From: Paguma larvata
Lineage: Eukaryota > Chordata > Mammalia > Carnivora > Viverridae
DNA: 64,000 bases
NCBI GenBank assembly: GCA_030068075.1
Contig: CM057839.1
Location: 53,286,960-53,350,959, forward strand
Direction: 5' to 3'
The notes beneath the pieces were generated by a model that was given only the letters and a program-made list of their open reading frames with translations, searched no databases and was not told the origin of the DNA. Shown one piece after another: positions 27,071 to 40,200 of this stretch. Position 1 is the first letter of the stretch. The number at the start of each line of letters is the position of its first letter. Position numbers and translations under genes: made by a program.

Positions 27071-27972
27071 ACAGTAAACATTTATTTATCATTCATGTGA
27101 CAGTACAAGATGGGTTCTCCTACTCAGCAGGTGATGGCTGTCCTCCATGTAGTGATTCAGAAACACAGGTCTCTTCCCAATTTGTGGCTTCACAACCAGT
27201 TCTAAGTAGAAGCCAGGAATACACAAAGCACAGAACAGATCCTGCAACAAAGAATTTTGTGGCTCAAAATGTCAATAGTGCCAAAGTTGAGAAATCCTGC
27301 CCAAGAGACACATTATCTTCTGCACCCAGCCAGCTAAATAGGGAAGCAGAGGAACCTGTTAAGATAAAACCGCATTGTAAATGCTTTGACCTGGAAATGC
27401 TAGTCAAATGATCCCCACCTAAATGCAAGAGAGCTAAGAAATGAGTCCTGGTGGGTAGCTGCTTACAACAACAGCTCTTTTGGGGGGAGCAAGAATTTCT
27501 AGTGAACAACTAGCTAACCTGTCACAAGGGTCAGTGGCAAGATTTGAGTTGTATATTTGCCTGGCTACTCACAACACTGTTGAAGCATCAATATGAAAAA
27601 CCAGTGATATATATAAATGCAACCCTGACCTCCTCCTTGGGCTCCAGATCTTCAATCTAATGTCCTATTTAATATATTATTTGGTGTCACAAACAACACA
27701 GCCAAACAGAACTTTTGGTCTTCCCACCCAAATTTTATTTCTCTCTCATCTTTCCTATCTCAGCAAATGATGACACCATGCTCCTCCCCACTTTCCTACA
27801 CCCTCCTCCAATTGTTCAGCAAGTCTTTGCAGCTCTATACCCAAGATACCCTGCAGGTATTGTGTACCATTTCTAGCCTGAACAACCAGAGTAACCTTCC
27901 AGTTGACCTCTCTGTAATCTCTTTTCCCACTACAGCCAGTTCATTCATATAACCAAAGTGTTGTTTGTAAAC
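27071..27972. other. No gene recognised
   Basis: A 104-codon frame at 27097-27411 plus has no recognisable domain. The rest is unremarkable. Confidence 0.45.
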
Positions 27973-27987
27973 TGTAAAAATTATTTC

Positions 27988-28209
27988 TTTAAAAAAATGT
28001 TTATTTATTTTGAGAGAGACAGAGAGAGAGACAGAGAGAAAGAGCACAAGCTGGGCAGAGGCAGAGAGAGAGGGAGAGAGAATCCCAAGTAGGCTCCGTG
28101 CCATCGGCACAGAGCCCAATATGGGGATTGATCTTACGAACCATGAGATATGATGTGAGCCAAAACCAAGAGTCAGGCACTCAACCAACTGAGCCCACCC
28201 AGGCACCCC
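27988..28209 (-). mobile_element. Felid tRNA-Lys SINE, minus strand
   Basis: Complete, with an extended GA block. The flanking 15-bp repeat tgtaaaaattatttc (27973-27987) pairs with tgtaaagattatttc (28210-28224), one mismatch. Confidence 0.93.
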
Positions 28210-28499
28210 TGTAAAGATTATTTCCGTACATCCGGTGCCAGATCACTCTCTTTCGCACCTTGGCACATGCCCCAGCGAGGTTCATGTGAGACCCACTCAC
28301 TTCATTCCACTGTTTCTCTGGGGTCTGCACACTTTCCCTTCACTCAGGTTCAGTTTCCTGAACCTGCAACTGGCAATGATTCAGTGGCCTCTAGATTTAC
28401 CATGGTCACCTTCTTTGTACCCTTGTAGGAACATGGCATAGTATTGTAAAATGGAGAGTCAGTTTGTCAAAATGAGGCACCTCATTTGTCCGAATCCAC

Positions 28500-28965
28500 G
28501 AACCTCACCATAGTCTACAAAACTCATCATGATCCAGTCCGCTAATCTCATCTCCTGCCTTTCTCCACCTCTTCTCTTCATTGCAGACACACTGGTATGT
28601 CCTGTCCCTCTAATGTGCCAGGTCCCCTTGGTCTCAGAGCTTTCATGTGTGGTGTTCCCTTTCTCCTTGGAGCATGCTTGCACACCTGCCTCCTTCTCAT
28701 CTTTCCAGCCCAAAGTGTTATGTCCTCAAAAGGGAAAACACTCCTGAAATGGCTGTTACCACCCCGCCTCCACCTCTTCAAACCTATATGCCATCTCCTT
28801 GTTTCAGTTTCTCTAGAACACCTACCACAATCTGGAGGTGATACATTTAATTTTTTGCTTGTATACTGTTTGTCTCCCCACCCCAGAATGGAGATTCCTG
28901 TTCTAGAATAGGACCTGACCTGATGTATAGTTAATACATAGTCATTGAATTAATGAACCAACAGG
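28500..28965 (+). mobile_element. L2 3' region
   Basis: ctaatctcatctcctgcctt, catgcttgcacacctgcctc, acctaccacaatctggaggt, ttgcttgtatactgtttgtc, and a tail of agtcattgaattaatgaacc. Confidence 0.75.
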
Positions 28966-29328
28966 AGGATATTGGAACCCTAGAAGAGTAAGGAATGCTG
29001 AATATGAGGTCTTGCTCCAGCTCTGCTACAGATCTCATAGGTCCAAAAATGAGTCTCATAGATCATACTCCCTTCTCTGTAAACCTGTTTTCTTACCCAG
29101 GAAAAGAGCTAACCACAAAGGCCTCCTAGAAGCACAGAAGGGAAGATCCTCAGACTTAGCAAAAAATTTTCTCCAGGGCCAGCAAATAGTTATCATTTGT
29201 GGGTCACATCAGAAACCTTTGTGTACCTACCTATAAGTGACTTCTGACCTGCTCTCCTTCCAGGCCACACACAGAATTGCCATTACTAGGGAGAGTTGGA
29301 GGCCTTGTAAGGAAAATTATTATTTTTA

Positions 29329-29541
29329 TTTTAACTTTTTTAATGTTTATTATTTTTGAGAGAGAGAGAGACAGAGGGCAAGCAGGGGAGAGGCAGAGAG
29401 AGAGGGAGACACAGAATCCAAAGCAGGCTGCAGGCTCTGAGCTGCCAGCACAGAGCCCAATGCGGGGCTTGAACTCACAGGCCATGAGATCATGACCTGA
29501 GCTGAAGTGGCTGCTTAACCAACTGAGCCACCCAGGTGCCC
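29329..29541 (-). mobile_element. Felid tRNA-Lys SINE, minus strand
   Basis: Complete, from tttaatgtttattatttttg to ctgagccacccaggtgcccc. It borders an (ATT)n microsatellite on its head side. Confidence 0.93.
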
Positions 29542-29579
29542 CTATTATTATTATTATTGTTATTATTGTTATTATTATC
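29542..29579. repeat. (ATT)n-type microsatellite
   Basis: About 38 bp of tattattatt units with occasional G interruptions, directly next to a SINE. Confidence 0.85.
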
Positions 29580-30166
29580 GTTGCCTCTCCACACTTGAAC
29601 TAACTTCTATTATCTTTTTCTCTAGCATATTCAGACTGCCCTCTCACCTTCTCGAACAAACAAGACTGCTCTGTGCTTTTGAAAAGTGCTGTGGTCAAAA
29701 AAAACTAGATCCTTAGCCTGATGCATCCCTAGAAGTTTCTGTGGTTGGCCGCCTGGCTACTTCCTGGGACCCACATCATGCTGAGAGGCTGCTTGGGGTG
29801 TACATGTGGACAGCAGCGGCCTCCCATTAGATGTGTTCCTTCATCCCCTGCGTTGTCCTTTACAGACTGATTTCCCCATTCTTTCAATTAACAGCTATTT
29901 ATCGAACACTGAACTGGGCGTTAAAATGGATGTGAGCAGAGGCACATCCACTATGAAGTTAATAAAACTTGGGCTACAAGACCCATGGTCACATGGATTT
30001 TGCAAAATTTACAAAAGTGAAATATTTTAACTGAAGTTTAGTTAAAACTACCCATCCACACTGACTTCTCTTTACCACACTTACCCTTGTGCAGGGTAGC
30101 CACAGCATTTTTGGAATTCTGCTGAGGTGAAGGTGAGCTGGAGATACATTTGGCTTGGATTTTTAA

Positions 30167-30379
30167 AAAAATTTTTTAATGTTTATTTATTATTTTTGAG
30201 AGAGAGATAGAGTGCAAGTCGGGGAGGGGCAGAGAGAGAGGGAGACACAGAATCCAAAACAAGCTCCAGGCTCTGAGCTGTCAGCACAGAGCCCAATGCA
30301 GGGCTCGAACTCAGGAACTGTGAGATCATGACCTGAGCTGAAGTCAGACGCTTCACTGACTGAGCTACCTGAGCGCCCC
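30167..30379 (-). mobile_element. Felid tRNA-Lys SINE, minus strand
   Basis: Complete. Flanks ggcttggattttt (30152-) and ggtttggattta (30381-) form an imperfect duplication. Confidence 0.92.
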
Positions 30380-30784
30380 AGGTTTGGATTTAATAGGATA
30401 TATTTATATGGTTCGCAGTGGTGTCTGTATATAATAGTTATGTTATTGTGATTCATCTTGGTGTAGGATTGCTTCTAGATGTACTCCCAGAACCCACTGT
30501 GCCAACTCATCCAGCATTATGATATGAAGGCATACAGCCAGATGTCATACCATGATTTGAAAGCACTATGCAGAATCTGGACTTGTAAATACATGAGAAA
30601 GGGAGAGTCGCCCAAGCATGAGATTACAAAGGCAGAAGCTGGTCTGTGGGAATTCCTCCAGTCATCAAACATGTAAAATCACATGCAGAGATTTCAATGC
30701 TCATGGACATCTAGGCAAAGAAGAAGTTCTCTCTATGTCTGTAGGGCACAAACTCTTACAGGAGTGTTACTATATTTTATATTT

Positions 30785-31003
30785 TACTTTTTATTTTTAG
30801 TTTATTTTTTCAAAAGAGTGCATGAGCAAGGGAGAGGGGCAGAGGGAGAGAGAGAAAAAAAAGAAAGAAAGAGAGAAAATCCCAAGTAGTTTCCATACTC
30901 AGCACAGAGACCAACATGGGGCCCAATCCTACAACCATGAGATCATGACCTGAGCCGAAATCAAGAGTCAGTTGCTCAACTGACTGAGCCACCCAGGTAC
31001 CCC
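30785..31003 (-). mobile_element. Felid tRNA-Lys SINE, minus strand, diverged
   Basis: The head complement (caactgactgagccacccaggtacccc) and the GA/A-rich block are clear, but the body carries many changes. It is an older copy. Confidence 0.88.
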
Positions 31004-33513
31004 AGAATTAGTACTATAAATAGCAAATATGTCCTGTGTGAGTGAGTTTAGCATCCCAACTATTGAAAGTATTTTAAAAAACTGATTTTGATCAACTATG
31101 TTAAAGACTTCATTATCCTTCTATTGTTTCTTTCTATAAAGTCATTGTCATATGAAGAGGTGATCAAAGAGTACATAGCCAAAAAGGTATAGAGGTATGT
31201 CAGGCAATTAGTTACTAGAAACAGTATGCTATTGGCAGGGCAGGGAAGAGGGATGGATTTCAATGTTTGTGGAGTTTCTCAGCATTTAAAATTTTTAAAT
31301 TTATTTCTACTTCTATTTTTAATCTGAATAAATATTTAATTTTCTTAAATGCTCCCACGGTTGGTAAGCTAACTGTGTCATCTCCTGGATATAGGTACAT
31401 ATGATGTATTTCCAGTTGTTAAGGAGCTTCCAATAGACATTAAATGAGTCCTGTATAGGAAAAAGGGTAAAGACAGTGTCAGAATGTATTTGACACTCCC
31501 TCATCTACCAATCCCCCATTTCCCTCATCTCTCCTAAAAACAATCCCCAACAAATTAGACTCTTAATAATCATATTCCTGAGGGAAATAAAGGGGCTAAA
31601 TTGTGGTGTGTGTTCTAGATGAAATTAAGGAACTTTTTTCTTTTCCTTTGGCCATCGCCATCCAGAGGAAAGCCAGCAAGCGTGACAGGGCTAAGCATTA
31701 CTCTTGATTCAGGTGTCCTAAGACAGTTCCTAAGAAGGGACCTCTGATCTTCCTGGGTCAGTCACTCTAAGGGCTGGAAGACCCTGAATGCAATTATAGT
31801 GAGGTATCAATGAATGTTCTCTCTAGAATCCTACGTCTTTTCTTTCTTTCCTGCTTAGACTACAATGATTAGTCAACTGATTTCCAAATATTCAGTGAAT
31901 GTTTGACTCGGGTAAACCACTTACAGCAGAATTTGAACTACAAATTGGGGACCATGCTGCCCAACCCTACCCTTCAATCCTACACAGAGTTGTTTGCAAA
32001 AGATCTGTCAAATGGAGCCAGCTCACCAACTGATCATTGACTCTGGTTACCATTTCATAAAAGAAAATGAAGCATATCATGGCTTTCCTACAAAAATTAA
32101 CCAGAAATGTAAAAGGATTAGAATCAGAACAGTAGGTGAAGCAGCCAGCAATTAATCATTTACTACAGGGTGGGTGACCTTTACATTGAAGGTAACAAGT
32201 ATAATTAAACAGCCTCTTGCTGAGTGGGTGTTGAAACTGAAATTCTCTAGACCTGACTCATGGCTTTCCACCTGGTTCCTGGCTCTTTCCCACTTGGTTG
32301 GAGGCAGGTTGCCTCTCATAACAAACTCTGGGAAATCCCCGCCTCAGGACTGCCTTGGAAAACACTGCCTGTGTTTTACTTTGTCATTTAAAGTTTGTTT
32401 GTGTGCTGGGCCAAGAGAAGCCTGCAAGCAGGTACTTGAACTGGGTGGAATGAAAGCCTAGGGATCAAATAGCGCCCTGGACCCATTGCCAAGGCCAAGG
32501 GAGGGACAGAGACCTAATCACAGAAAGTGGCTGCAGCTGCACTCCAAAGCTGTCATTATTGTCTTGCTGTAGCCCCTGAAACCTTGTTTATTTCCTGTTT
32601 CAAACTTCTGGAGGTGTACCACGCAGAACAGTTATTAAGGACAATAACATCACAGTCCAGTGAGGTGGGCTAGCCTTTTGTGTTTCATTTGGTACCATCT
32701 TCAATATTATAAAGTCCAAACAATTTTGGTTTTGGAAACTCCTTTTTATCCATAGATATCTTCTTATCCCTGCCTCAAGAACCCCCTACCCCCATAACTC
32801 CCCATTCTTGGGCTTCCTCTGTGAAACCAAAGACTTTTAAAGATGATCACATTGATGATGCTTAGTTCAGATTCAATGTTTCTCTCAAGTCTGAAATCCT
32901 CTGAATCTGATGGGAGAGGAGAAGGAAGTGAAACTGGATAGTCTAAATAATTTACAGTTAAAGCCAAGATTTATGAGGGGAATTACTGCACAGAGCTTGG
33001 TTTTGCGTGTCTTTGGACCTGGGAGCCAGATTCTCCCCTTTGACTGCCCACATGTGTCTCTCATGGCTCTGTGGCACCACCCATCCTGCATGCAGGGAAA
33101 GCTACAAGTATCCTATAAGCCAAGAGCTTTGGTCCTGAAACCCGGAGGAGAGTGGCCATGCTGGTGTGCTTGGTAATTAGCATGTGGCTCTTCAAGATGA
33201 AAAAGAAAGACTCTGTGGTGGCAAGGGAGGAAGCAAAAGGAAGCAGAGAAGGAAGCACAGACTGTGGGAAATATTCCCAGGGAGATCAGGCCTGGGGGAA
33301 TGCAGGATGCGCCTTAGACCCTTGAGTCCTGTCTGGCCGCTCCCTTTGCCAAAGAGGTAGGCATTAGAGTGGGACCATTTTTGGACCTACAAGTTAGAAT
33401 CAGATTCTACTTAGGGCAGGGCCTGCTAAAATTCATTTTGAGAAGTTCAAAGACTGGAACAAAAGACAATTGAAATTCTAGCATCTTTTCACATGTGTGC
33501 ACATGCACACTCT
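31004..33513. other. No gene; one possible pseudogene scrap
   Basis: At 31625-31690 the phrase gccatcgccatccagaggaa, agccagcaagcgtgacaggg reads like coding or 5'-UTR cDNA, but I could not place it in a family. The rest is unique sequence. Confidence 0.35.
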
Positions 33514-33525
33514 CACACACACACA

Positions 33526-33558
<33 letters not shown>
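33514..33558. repeat. (AC)n microsatellite
   Basis: About 45 bp of AC with one T interruption. Likely length-polymorphic. Confidence 0.95.
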
Positions 33559-34599
33559 TGCTTTATGAAGATATAGGGCAAAGTGAATTAATAAACCACA
33601 CTTAAAACAGTACCTAACACATGGTAGATACTATAGAAGCACTATTTGATTTCCTGCTTTAACTATGAACAACTATTATTATTACAATTATTGCATTTTG
33701 AATTTGCTTTCAAAGAACTGATTTTGAACATAAAAATGTAGGTAAGAAATCCCAGCCATATTCTTGCTTTTCTCGATAACTCCACATGAGTAGGCAAAGC
33801 AATGAGCTAAAGGAAATGGTGTACCTGGTGTAGAGCCCAGGGGCAGCTACGGCAAGGCAGGGCAGTGGGAGGCACACTGAAGACAAGAATAAGGCTGGTG
33901 GACAGCTTGTGTATAAGTATAGCTGTTTGCCTGACTCCCCACTGTAGGGGAAAGAGCCAGAGACAATGAGGTCAGGATCTGAACCCTCACCTGTGAATTA
34001 CCTAGCTGTGAAAATTACTGGGTACCTCTGAGCCACCAGCTCCTCTTTTACAAATGGATATGATTAAGCCACATCCTAGGGGAGGAGCAGACGATGAAGT
34101 GACTATGTGGGGATAAACTGGCTTTGACCCCTCACAGTATCAAGGGGGTTTTATTGGCTGGAGTCTACAATGGAGCAAAAGAAATTAGGAAAGAAAGGCA
34201 AAATTCACACCGTGGGATGACGTCTAACTAATCTACTCAGCAGTTAACTGAAACATAAATGAACACATAGAGTCAGTTACAATTCATATCCACACCTAAC
34301 CAAAGAGTAAATGATCCTGGCAGGCTTTCTGATCCTCTCGCAGTAAGGAATCTCAGGGCTTATCCAGGTGGGCCTAACCTAGGGGAATGCCTGAGCTGGT
34401 CCTTTTCCTGCCCGGATCCTTTTAGGACCTTTTTCATGTTTATCGCTTGGCCAGTCATGGTCTCTGGTCTTGCCCCACAAGTATTCAGCCCATGTTGGTC
34501 TGCCTGGAACCATCTCTTCCATCTAGCACAAGTTTCCAATGGCAACCAATTCGTACTGCCTTTAGTGCAGGATTTCAGAATCATCACCTTTATTTTTAT
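33559..34599. other. No gene; MIR tail near 33600-33660
   Basis: aaaacagtacctaacacatg, gtagatactatagaagcact is a MIR-like 3' end. The rest shows no feature. Confidence 0.4.
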
Positions 34600-34760
34600 A
34601 ACCATTGCTGGTCCCAAACTCATTTTCTTTCTCAGTAAAATGGGAATAATCACACAGGGTTGTTAAAGAAATAGTATTTTCTATTCAGTTAGCACAATGC
34701 TTGTCACCTGTATATAAAAATATTTTTAATGTTATTTTCAGTCATCACTGTCATCTTCAT
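34600..34760 (+). mobile_element. MIR 3' half
   Basis: ctcagtaaaatgggaataat, gggttgttaaagaaatagta, then gcacaatgcttgtcacctg. Confidence 0.7.
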
Positions 34761-36382
34761 AATTCCATTGTGCTACTCTTTAAATTGGCTACCAGAAGAT
34801 GACTTTCAAAATCATTGGTAGCAGTTTCTCTTTTACATCAGAAGATGGTTTTATGAATCACCCCTATGTTTGGCAAGGAGAAGACAACTTTCAAGTGGAA
34901 GGGTTACAACCAAAACAAAATGAAACAAAAAACTAGTTCCCGAATGACGCAAAAGTCATTTACTTTAGGACTACTTCCTCAGTCCCACTTGAAACCTACC
35001 TGAGTGTAATTTCATTGTTGAATTATTTAATGCTGCTCAGATAGGAGCTTTCATAGGGAGTTACCTTACCTCCAAGGAGCCTCCTGGCCTACATAACTTA
35101 AATTCGTGATGGAATCAACATAACCTCATTTTAACAGCTACCATTCTACTCCTCGTTAGAGCTACCTAAATGCTAAGTTTAGGCAACACATAGAAGCCCA
35201 GATTCCTTTCACCCAAGGAAGTGGAAACTGGCAGAAACCAACAGGCCTTCTGTGTATTGGGCATCCTCAGAGCTGGTTTGTAAATAAGTTGCCGCTGAGA
35301 TCATGACATTAGGGATCAAATCCCAGACCAGAACACAATAATGTAAGGAAAGGGACTGCTAATTCAGTGTAATGTAACTTGCCCGGCATGAGGTGGCCCA
35401 GATGACACCAGGCACCAGAGAGAGACCCTGTGCTCAGCAGATAGGAGCACTCCATCCACCAGGAGGTAGTATAGTAAGCATGAGGAGGAGGGTTTCCCAG
35501 ATTTTGCGTTAGTCTGGTAGACATCTCCCTTGAGATTAGGCAATTAGCTTTGTTTTGATTCTTTGCTCACTCAGAAACCTTCTACTTCTTTCTTCAGTCA
35601 CCCTAGGCACCTTAATTCCCAAAGGGGTCCCCTGGATTATGGGAATGAATATTTCAGTTACCAGAATGGTAGCACCATCTCTGTATAGGAATAACTTTGT
35701 TTGGTGGCAAAGAAATCAGTTGTCCATGAGTTCAGCATGACACAGCCCCTCCAAGTCTAGTCAGCTCCAGGTGGACCTAAAAAATAGAACTTTAGCATTA
35801 GAAAGCTGAGAATCAAACTCTCAGTCAATGTTTTCTTAAAACCCGTTAAAACTCAGTGTCCTCATCCGTAAAGCAGTGGAAAATAATAATGCCTGTTTCA
35901 TATGGTTGTTGTGAGGATTTATGATTTAGCAGGTGTAAATTATTTATATATATTTGTATATATGAAATGACTTAACATATGGAGGTACTTCATAGAGTGT
36001 CTGTTATTCATAGCGACCCCATGAGACATTCCCCAGAGTACCCTGTTAGAAGCAGCCACCTGATGTCACTCTCCCTTAGGCTTTCTTACATGGCCCTCAA
36101 AGTACTTGCCTCCTCCAGCTACTCTACTCTGACTCCTAGTAAAAGCTACATGCAACGTGCTTCATGGGCATGTGAGCTGTACAGTTACATGGGGCCTGTG
36201 CTTGGTTTAATGCTTGGCTGTTGCCATCTTTAAGTCCTTAATAATTTTTCAGAAAGGGCCCCCACATTTTTATTTTGCACTGGGCCCTGCACATGTGACC
36301 AATGACTAGTCAGGTGGCCTCGGGAAGGCTATTTCCTTTCCAGGTGGCTCTATCTTAGTTTGTTATTGTTGTTATTGTTGTT
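34761..36382. other. No gene recognised
   Basis: Unique sequence around a small MIR. A repeat scrap at 36237-36300 is shared with 14664-14712. Confidence 0.45.
35840..35940 (+). mobile_element. MIR fragment
   Basis: cagtgtcctcatccgtaaag, then ggttgttgtgaggatttatg. Confidence 0.7.
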
Positions 36383-36503
36383 GTTTTTAATGTTTATCTG
36401 AGCTGTCAGCACGGAGCCCAATGCAGGGCTCAAACTCACAAACCGTGAGATCATGACCTGAGCTGAAGTCGATGCTTAACCGACTGAACCACCCAGGCAT
36501 CCC
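36383..36503 (-). mobile_element. Felid SINE with internal deletion
   Basis: The tail (ttttaatgtttat) joins directly to ctgagctgtcagcacgg and the head, so the GA-rich block of about 90 bp is missing. Flanks ctatcttag and ctgtcttag suggest that the deletion lies inside one insertion. Confidence 0.85.
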
Positions 36504-37102
36504 TGTCTTAGCTCTATGGAAGTTGTGGAAACAAGGATGAGAGAGATGAGATTAATATGGCCATGGACCAAGGCTTGCAAATGAGCAGAGTGGAGGCTTC
36601 CTGAATGTGTAGCAATGTTTCCACGCTACAGGTAATAAATTCTTTCTCAGGGGTCTCAATAGACTTAAAGAAAACTAAAAGAAACTCTGGATGTGCTTCC
36701 TCTCTCTACTAATTCCCCAAAATAACAAACTTGGTAATTCATAGTGAAATGATTTGAGTTACTCAGAGATACAGAAAAACCAGCTTGACTTTCAACACAG
36801 AGAGTGGGTGCCCTTCAAGCACCTGGCCACTGCTTGGAAACAAAGAACACAGTCATTTTGGCTGGAGCCTCCAGTGGAGACTATTGTGGGGAAGGGGGAA
36901 ACATGGCCACTTCAGACAAGCAGCTGAAGCCAGGCGCCCTCACAGGTGACCTCCGTGTCAACCACAGAAGCAATAGCTTTGACCTCCAGCAAGGTAACCC
37001 CAGTGGACTAGGAGCCTGTCTTCGGGTCCCTGCAATATGTTGCTTACTTGGGTAGGATTTCCACTAAATTCAGTAATGAGAGTGAGAGCCATAGTGTTTT
37101 GA
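36504..37102. other. No gene; 3' flank of the full-length L1
   Basis: Pre-insertion host sequence with no repeat or exon recognised. Confidence 0.5.
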
Positions 37103-37112
37103 GGGCACTATT
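37103..37112. repeat. Target-site duplication, 3' side of the full-length L1
   Basis: gggcactatt, repeated exactly at 43814-43823. The last two bases are shared with the T-run, so 8 bp (gggcacta) are unambiguous. Confidence 0.85.
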
Positions 37113-37147
37113 TTTTTTTTTTTTTTATTTTTTTTTTGTTATAATAG

Positions 37148-37153
37148 TTTATT
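37148..37153 (-). terminator. L1 poly(A) signal AATAAA and A tail
   Basis: The minus-strand AATAAA lies just upstream of a tail of about 28 nt (plus-strand T-run 37111-37137, with one A interruption at 37127). The spacing fits the usual weak terminal polyadenylation signal of L1. A purine-rich 3' UTR section (about 37200-37280) precedes it. Confidence 0.85.
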
Positions 37154-37280
37154 TCCAAATTGGTTTACATATAACACCCAGTGTTCATCCCAACATGTGC
37201 CCTTTTTAATGCCCATCACCCCCTCTCCCCCCTCCCTCATCCCCCTTACCCTCAGTTTTTTCTTAGTCTTTGAGAGTCTC

Positions 37281-40200
37281 TTATGTTTTATCTCCCTCCC
37301 TCTCTGTGTCTTTTTTTTCTTTCCCCTCTTCCCCTCCCCCTGGTTTTTGCTTAGTTTCACAAAGTCCACCTATTCGTGGAAACATATGGTATCTGTCTTT
37401 TTCTGACTGACTTATTTCACTTAACATAATACCCTCCAGTTCCATCCATGTTGCTACACATGGCCAGATTTCATTTTTTCTCATTGCCACGTAGTAGTCC
37501 ATTGTATATAAGTACCATAACTTCTTTATCCATTCGTCAGTTGATGGGCACTTGGTCTCTTTCCATGATTTGGCTATTGTCGAAAGTGCTGCTATGAACA
37601 TTGGGGTACACGTGCTCCTATGCATCAGCATTCCTGTGTCTCTTGGGTAGATTCCTAGCAGGGCTATTGCTGGGTCATAGGGTAGCTCTATTTTCATTTT
37701 TTTGAGGAACCTCCACACCGTTTTCCAGAGTGGCTGCACCAGTTTGCATTCCCACCAACAGTGTAGGAGGGTGCCTACTTCTCCACATCCTCGCCAGCAT
37801 CTATAGTTTCCTGATTTGTTCATTTTAGCCACTCTGACTGGTGTGAGGTGGTATCTCAGTGTAGTTTTGATTTGTATTTCCCTGATGCTGAGTGACATTG
37901 AGCATCGTTTCATGTGTCTGTTGGCCATCTGAATGTCCCCTTTGGAGAAGTGTCTATTCATATCTTCCGCCCATTTCTTCACTGGGTTGTTTGTTTTTCG
38001 GGTTTGGAGTTTGGTAAGTTCTTTATAAATTTTAGATATTAGTCCTTTATCCGATATGTCATTTGCGATGATCTTTTCCCATTCCGTTGGTTGCCTATTC
38101 GTTTTGTTGGTTGTTTCTTTTGCCGTGCAGAAGCTTTTTATCTTGATGAGGTCCCAATAGTTCATCTTTGCTTTTAATTCTCTTGCCTTTGGAGACATGT
38201 CGAGTAAGAAATTGGTGCGTCTTAGGTCAAAGAGGCTTTTTCCTGTTTTCTCCTCTAGGATTTTGACGGTTTCCTGCCTCACATTCAGATCTTTTATCCA
38301 TTTAGAATTTATTTTTGTGAGTGGTGTAAGAAAGTGGTCTAGTTTCATTCTTTTGCATGTTGCTGTCCAATTCTCCCAGCACCATTTGTTAAAGAGGCTG
38401 TCTTTTTTCCATTGGATACATTTTCCCGCTTTGTCAAAGATTAGTTGGCCATATACTTGCGGGTCCATTTCTGAGTTTTCTATTCTATTCCATTGGTCTA
38501 TGCGTCTGTTTTTGTGCCAATACCATACAGTCTTGATGACCACCGCTTTGTAGTAGAGGTTAAAGTCTGGGATTGTGATGCCTCCTGCCTTGGTTTTATT
38601 CTTCAGTATTATTTTGGCTATTCGAGGTCTTTTGTGGTTCCATACAAATTTTAGGATTGTTTGCTCTAGCTTTGAGAAGAATGCTGGTGCAATTTTGATT
38701 GGGATTGCATTGAATGTGTAGATTGCTTTGGGTAGTATTGCCATTTTGACGATATTTATTCTTCCAATCCATGAGCATGGGATGTTTTTCCATTTCCTTG
38801 TGTCTTCCTCAATTTCCTTCATAAGTTTTTTATAGTTTTCAGTGTAGAGGTCTTTCACATCTTTGGTTAGGTTTATTCCTAAGTATTTTATGGTTTTTGG
38901 TGCAATTGTGAAAGGGATTAGCTTCTTTATTTCTCTTTCTGCTGCTTCATTGTTGGTGTATAGAAATGCCACCGATTTCTGTACATTGATTTTGTATCCT
39001 GCAACTTTGCTGAAATCATGAATCAGTTCTAGTAGGCTTTTGGTGGATTCTGTCGGGTTTTCCATGTAAAGTATCATGTCATCTGCAAAAAGTGAAAGTT
39101 TGACTTCCTCCTTGCCAATCTTGATGCCTTTTATTTTGTTTTGTTGTCTGATTGCTGATGCTAAGACTTCCAGCACTATGTTAAATAGCAGTGGCGAGAG
39201 TGGACATCCCTGTCGTGTTCCTGATCTCAGGGGGAAGGCTTTCAATTTTTCCCCATTGAGGATGATATTAGCTGTGGGTTTTTCATATATGGCTTTTATG
39301 ATGTTTAAGTATGTTCCTTCTATCCCGACTTTCTCGAGAGTTTTTATTAAGAAAGGATGCTGTATTTTGTCAAATGCTTTTTCTGCATCTATTGACAGGA
39401 TCATATGGTTCTTATCTTTTCTTTTGTTGATGTGATGTATCACGTTGATTGATTTGCGAATATTGAACCAGCCCTGCAACCCAGGGATGAATCCTACTTG
39501 ATCATGGTGGATAATTCTCTTTATATGCTGTTGGATTCGATTTGCTAGTATCTTGTTGAGAATTTTTGCATCCATATTCATCAGGGATATTGGCCTGTAA
39601 TTTTCTTTCTTTGCTGGGTCTCTATCTGGTTTGGGAATCAAAGTGATGCTGGCTTCATAGAATGAGTCCGGGAGTTTTCCTTCCGTTTCAATTTTTTGGA
39701 ACAGCTTGAGGAGGATAGGAATTAACTCTGTTTTAAATGTCTGGTAAAATTCCGCAGGAAAGCCATCTGGTCCAGGGCTTTTATTTGCTGGGAGGTTTTT
39801 AATAACGGATTCTATTTCTTCACTAGTTATGGGTCTGTTCAAATTTTCTATTTCTTCCCGTTTGAGTTTTGGTAGCGTGTGGCTATTTAGGAAGCTGTCC
39901 ATTTCTTCCAGATTGCCAAGTTTGGTGGCATATAATTTTTCATAGTATTCTCTGATGATTGCTTGTATCTCTGAGGGATTGGTTGTAATTTCTCCCTTTT
40001 CATTCACGATTTTATTTATTTGAGTTCTCTCTCTTTTCTTTTTGAGAAGCCTGGCTAGAGGTTTGTCTATTTTGTTTATTTTTTCAAAGAACCAGCTTTT
40101 GGTTTCATTGATCTGTTCCACTACCTTTTCTGTCTCCATATGGTTAATTTGTGCTCTGATCTTTGTTATTTCTCTCTTTCTGCTGGGCTTGGGTTGTTTT

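Noticed and set aside
33514..33558. Regularly spaced repeats considered as an array (CRISPR-like)
   Set aside because: It is a plain dinucleotide microsatellite; the genome is mammalian and no repeat-spacer structure exists anywhere in the window.
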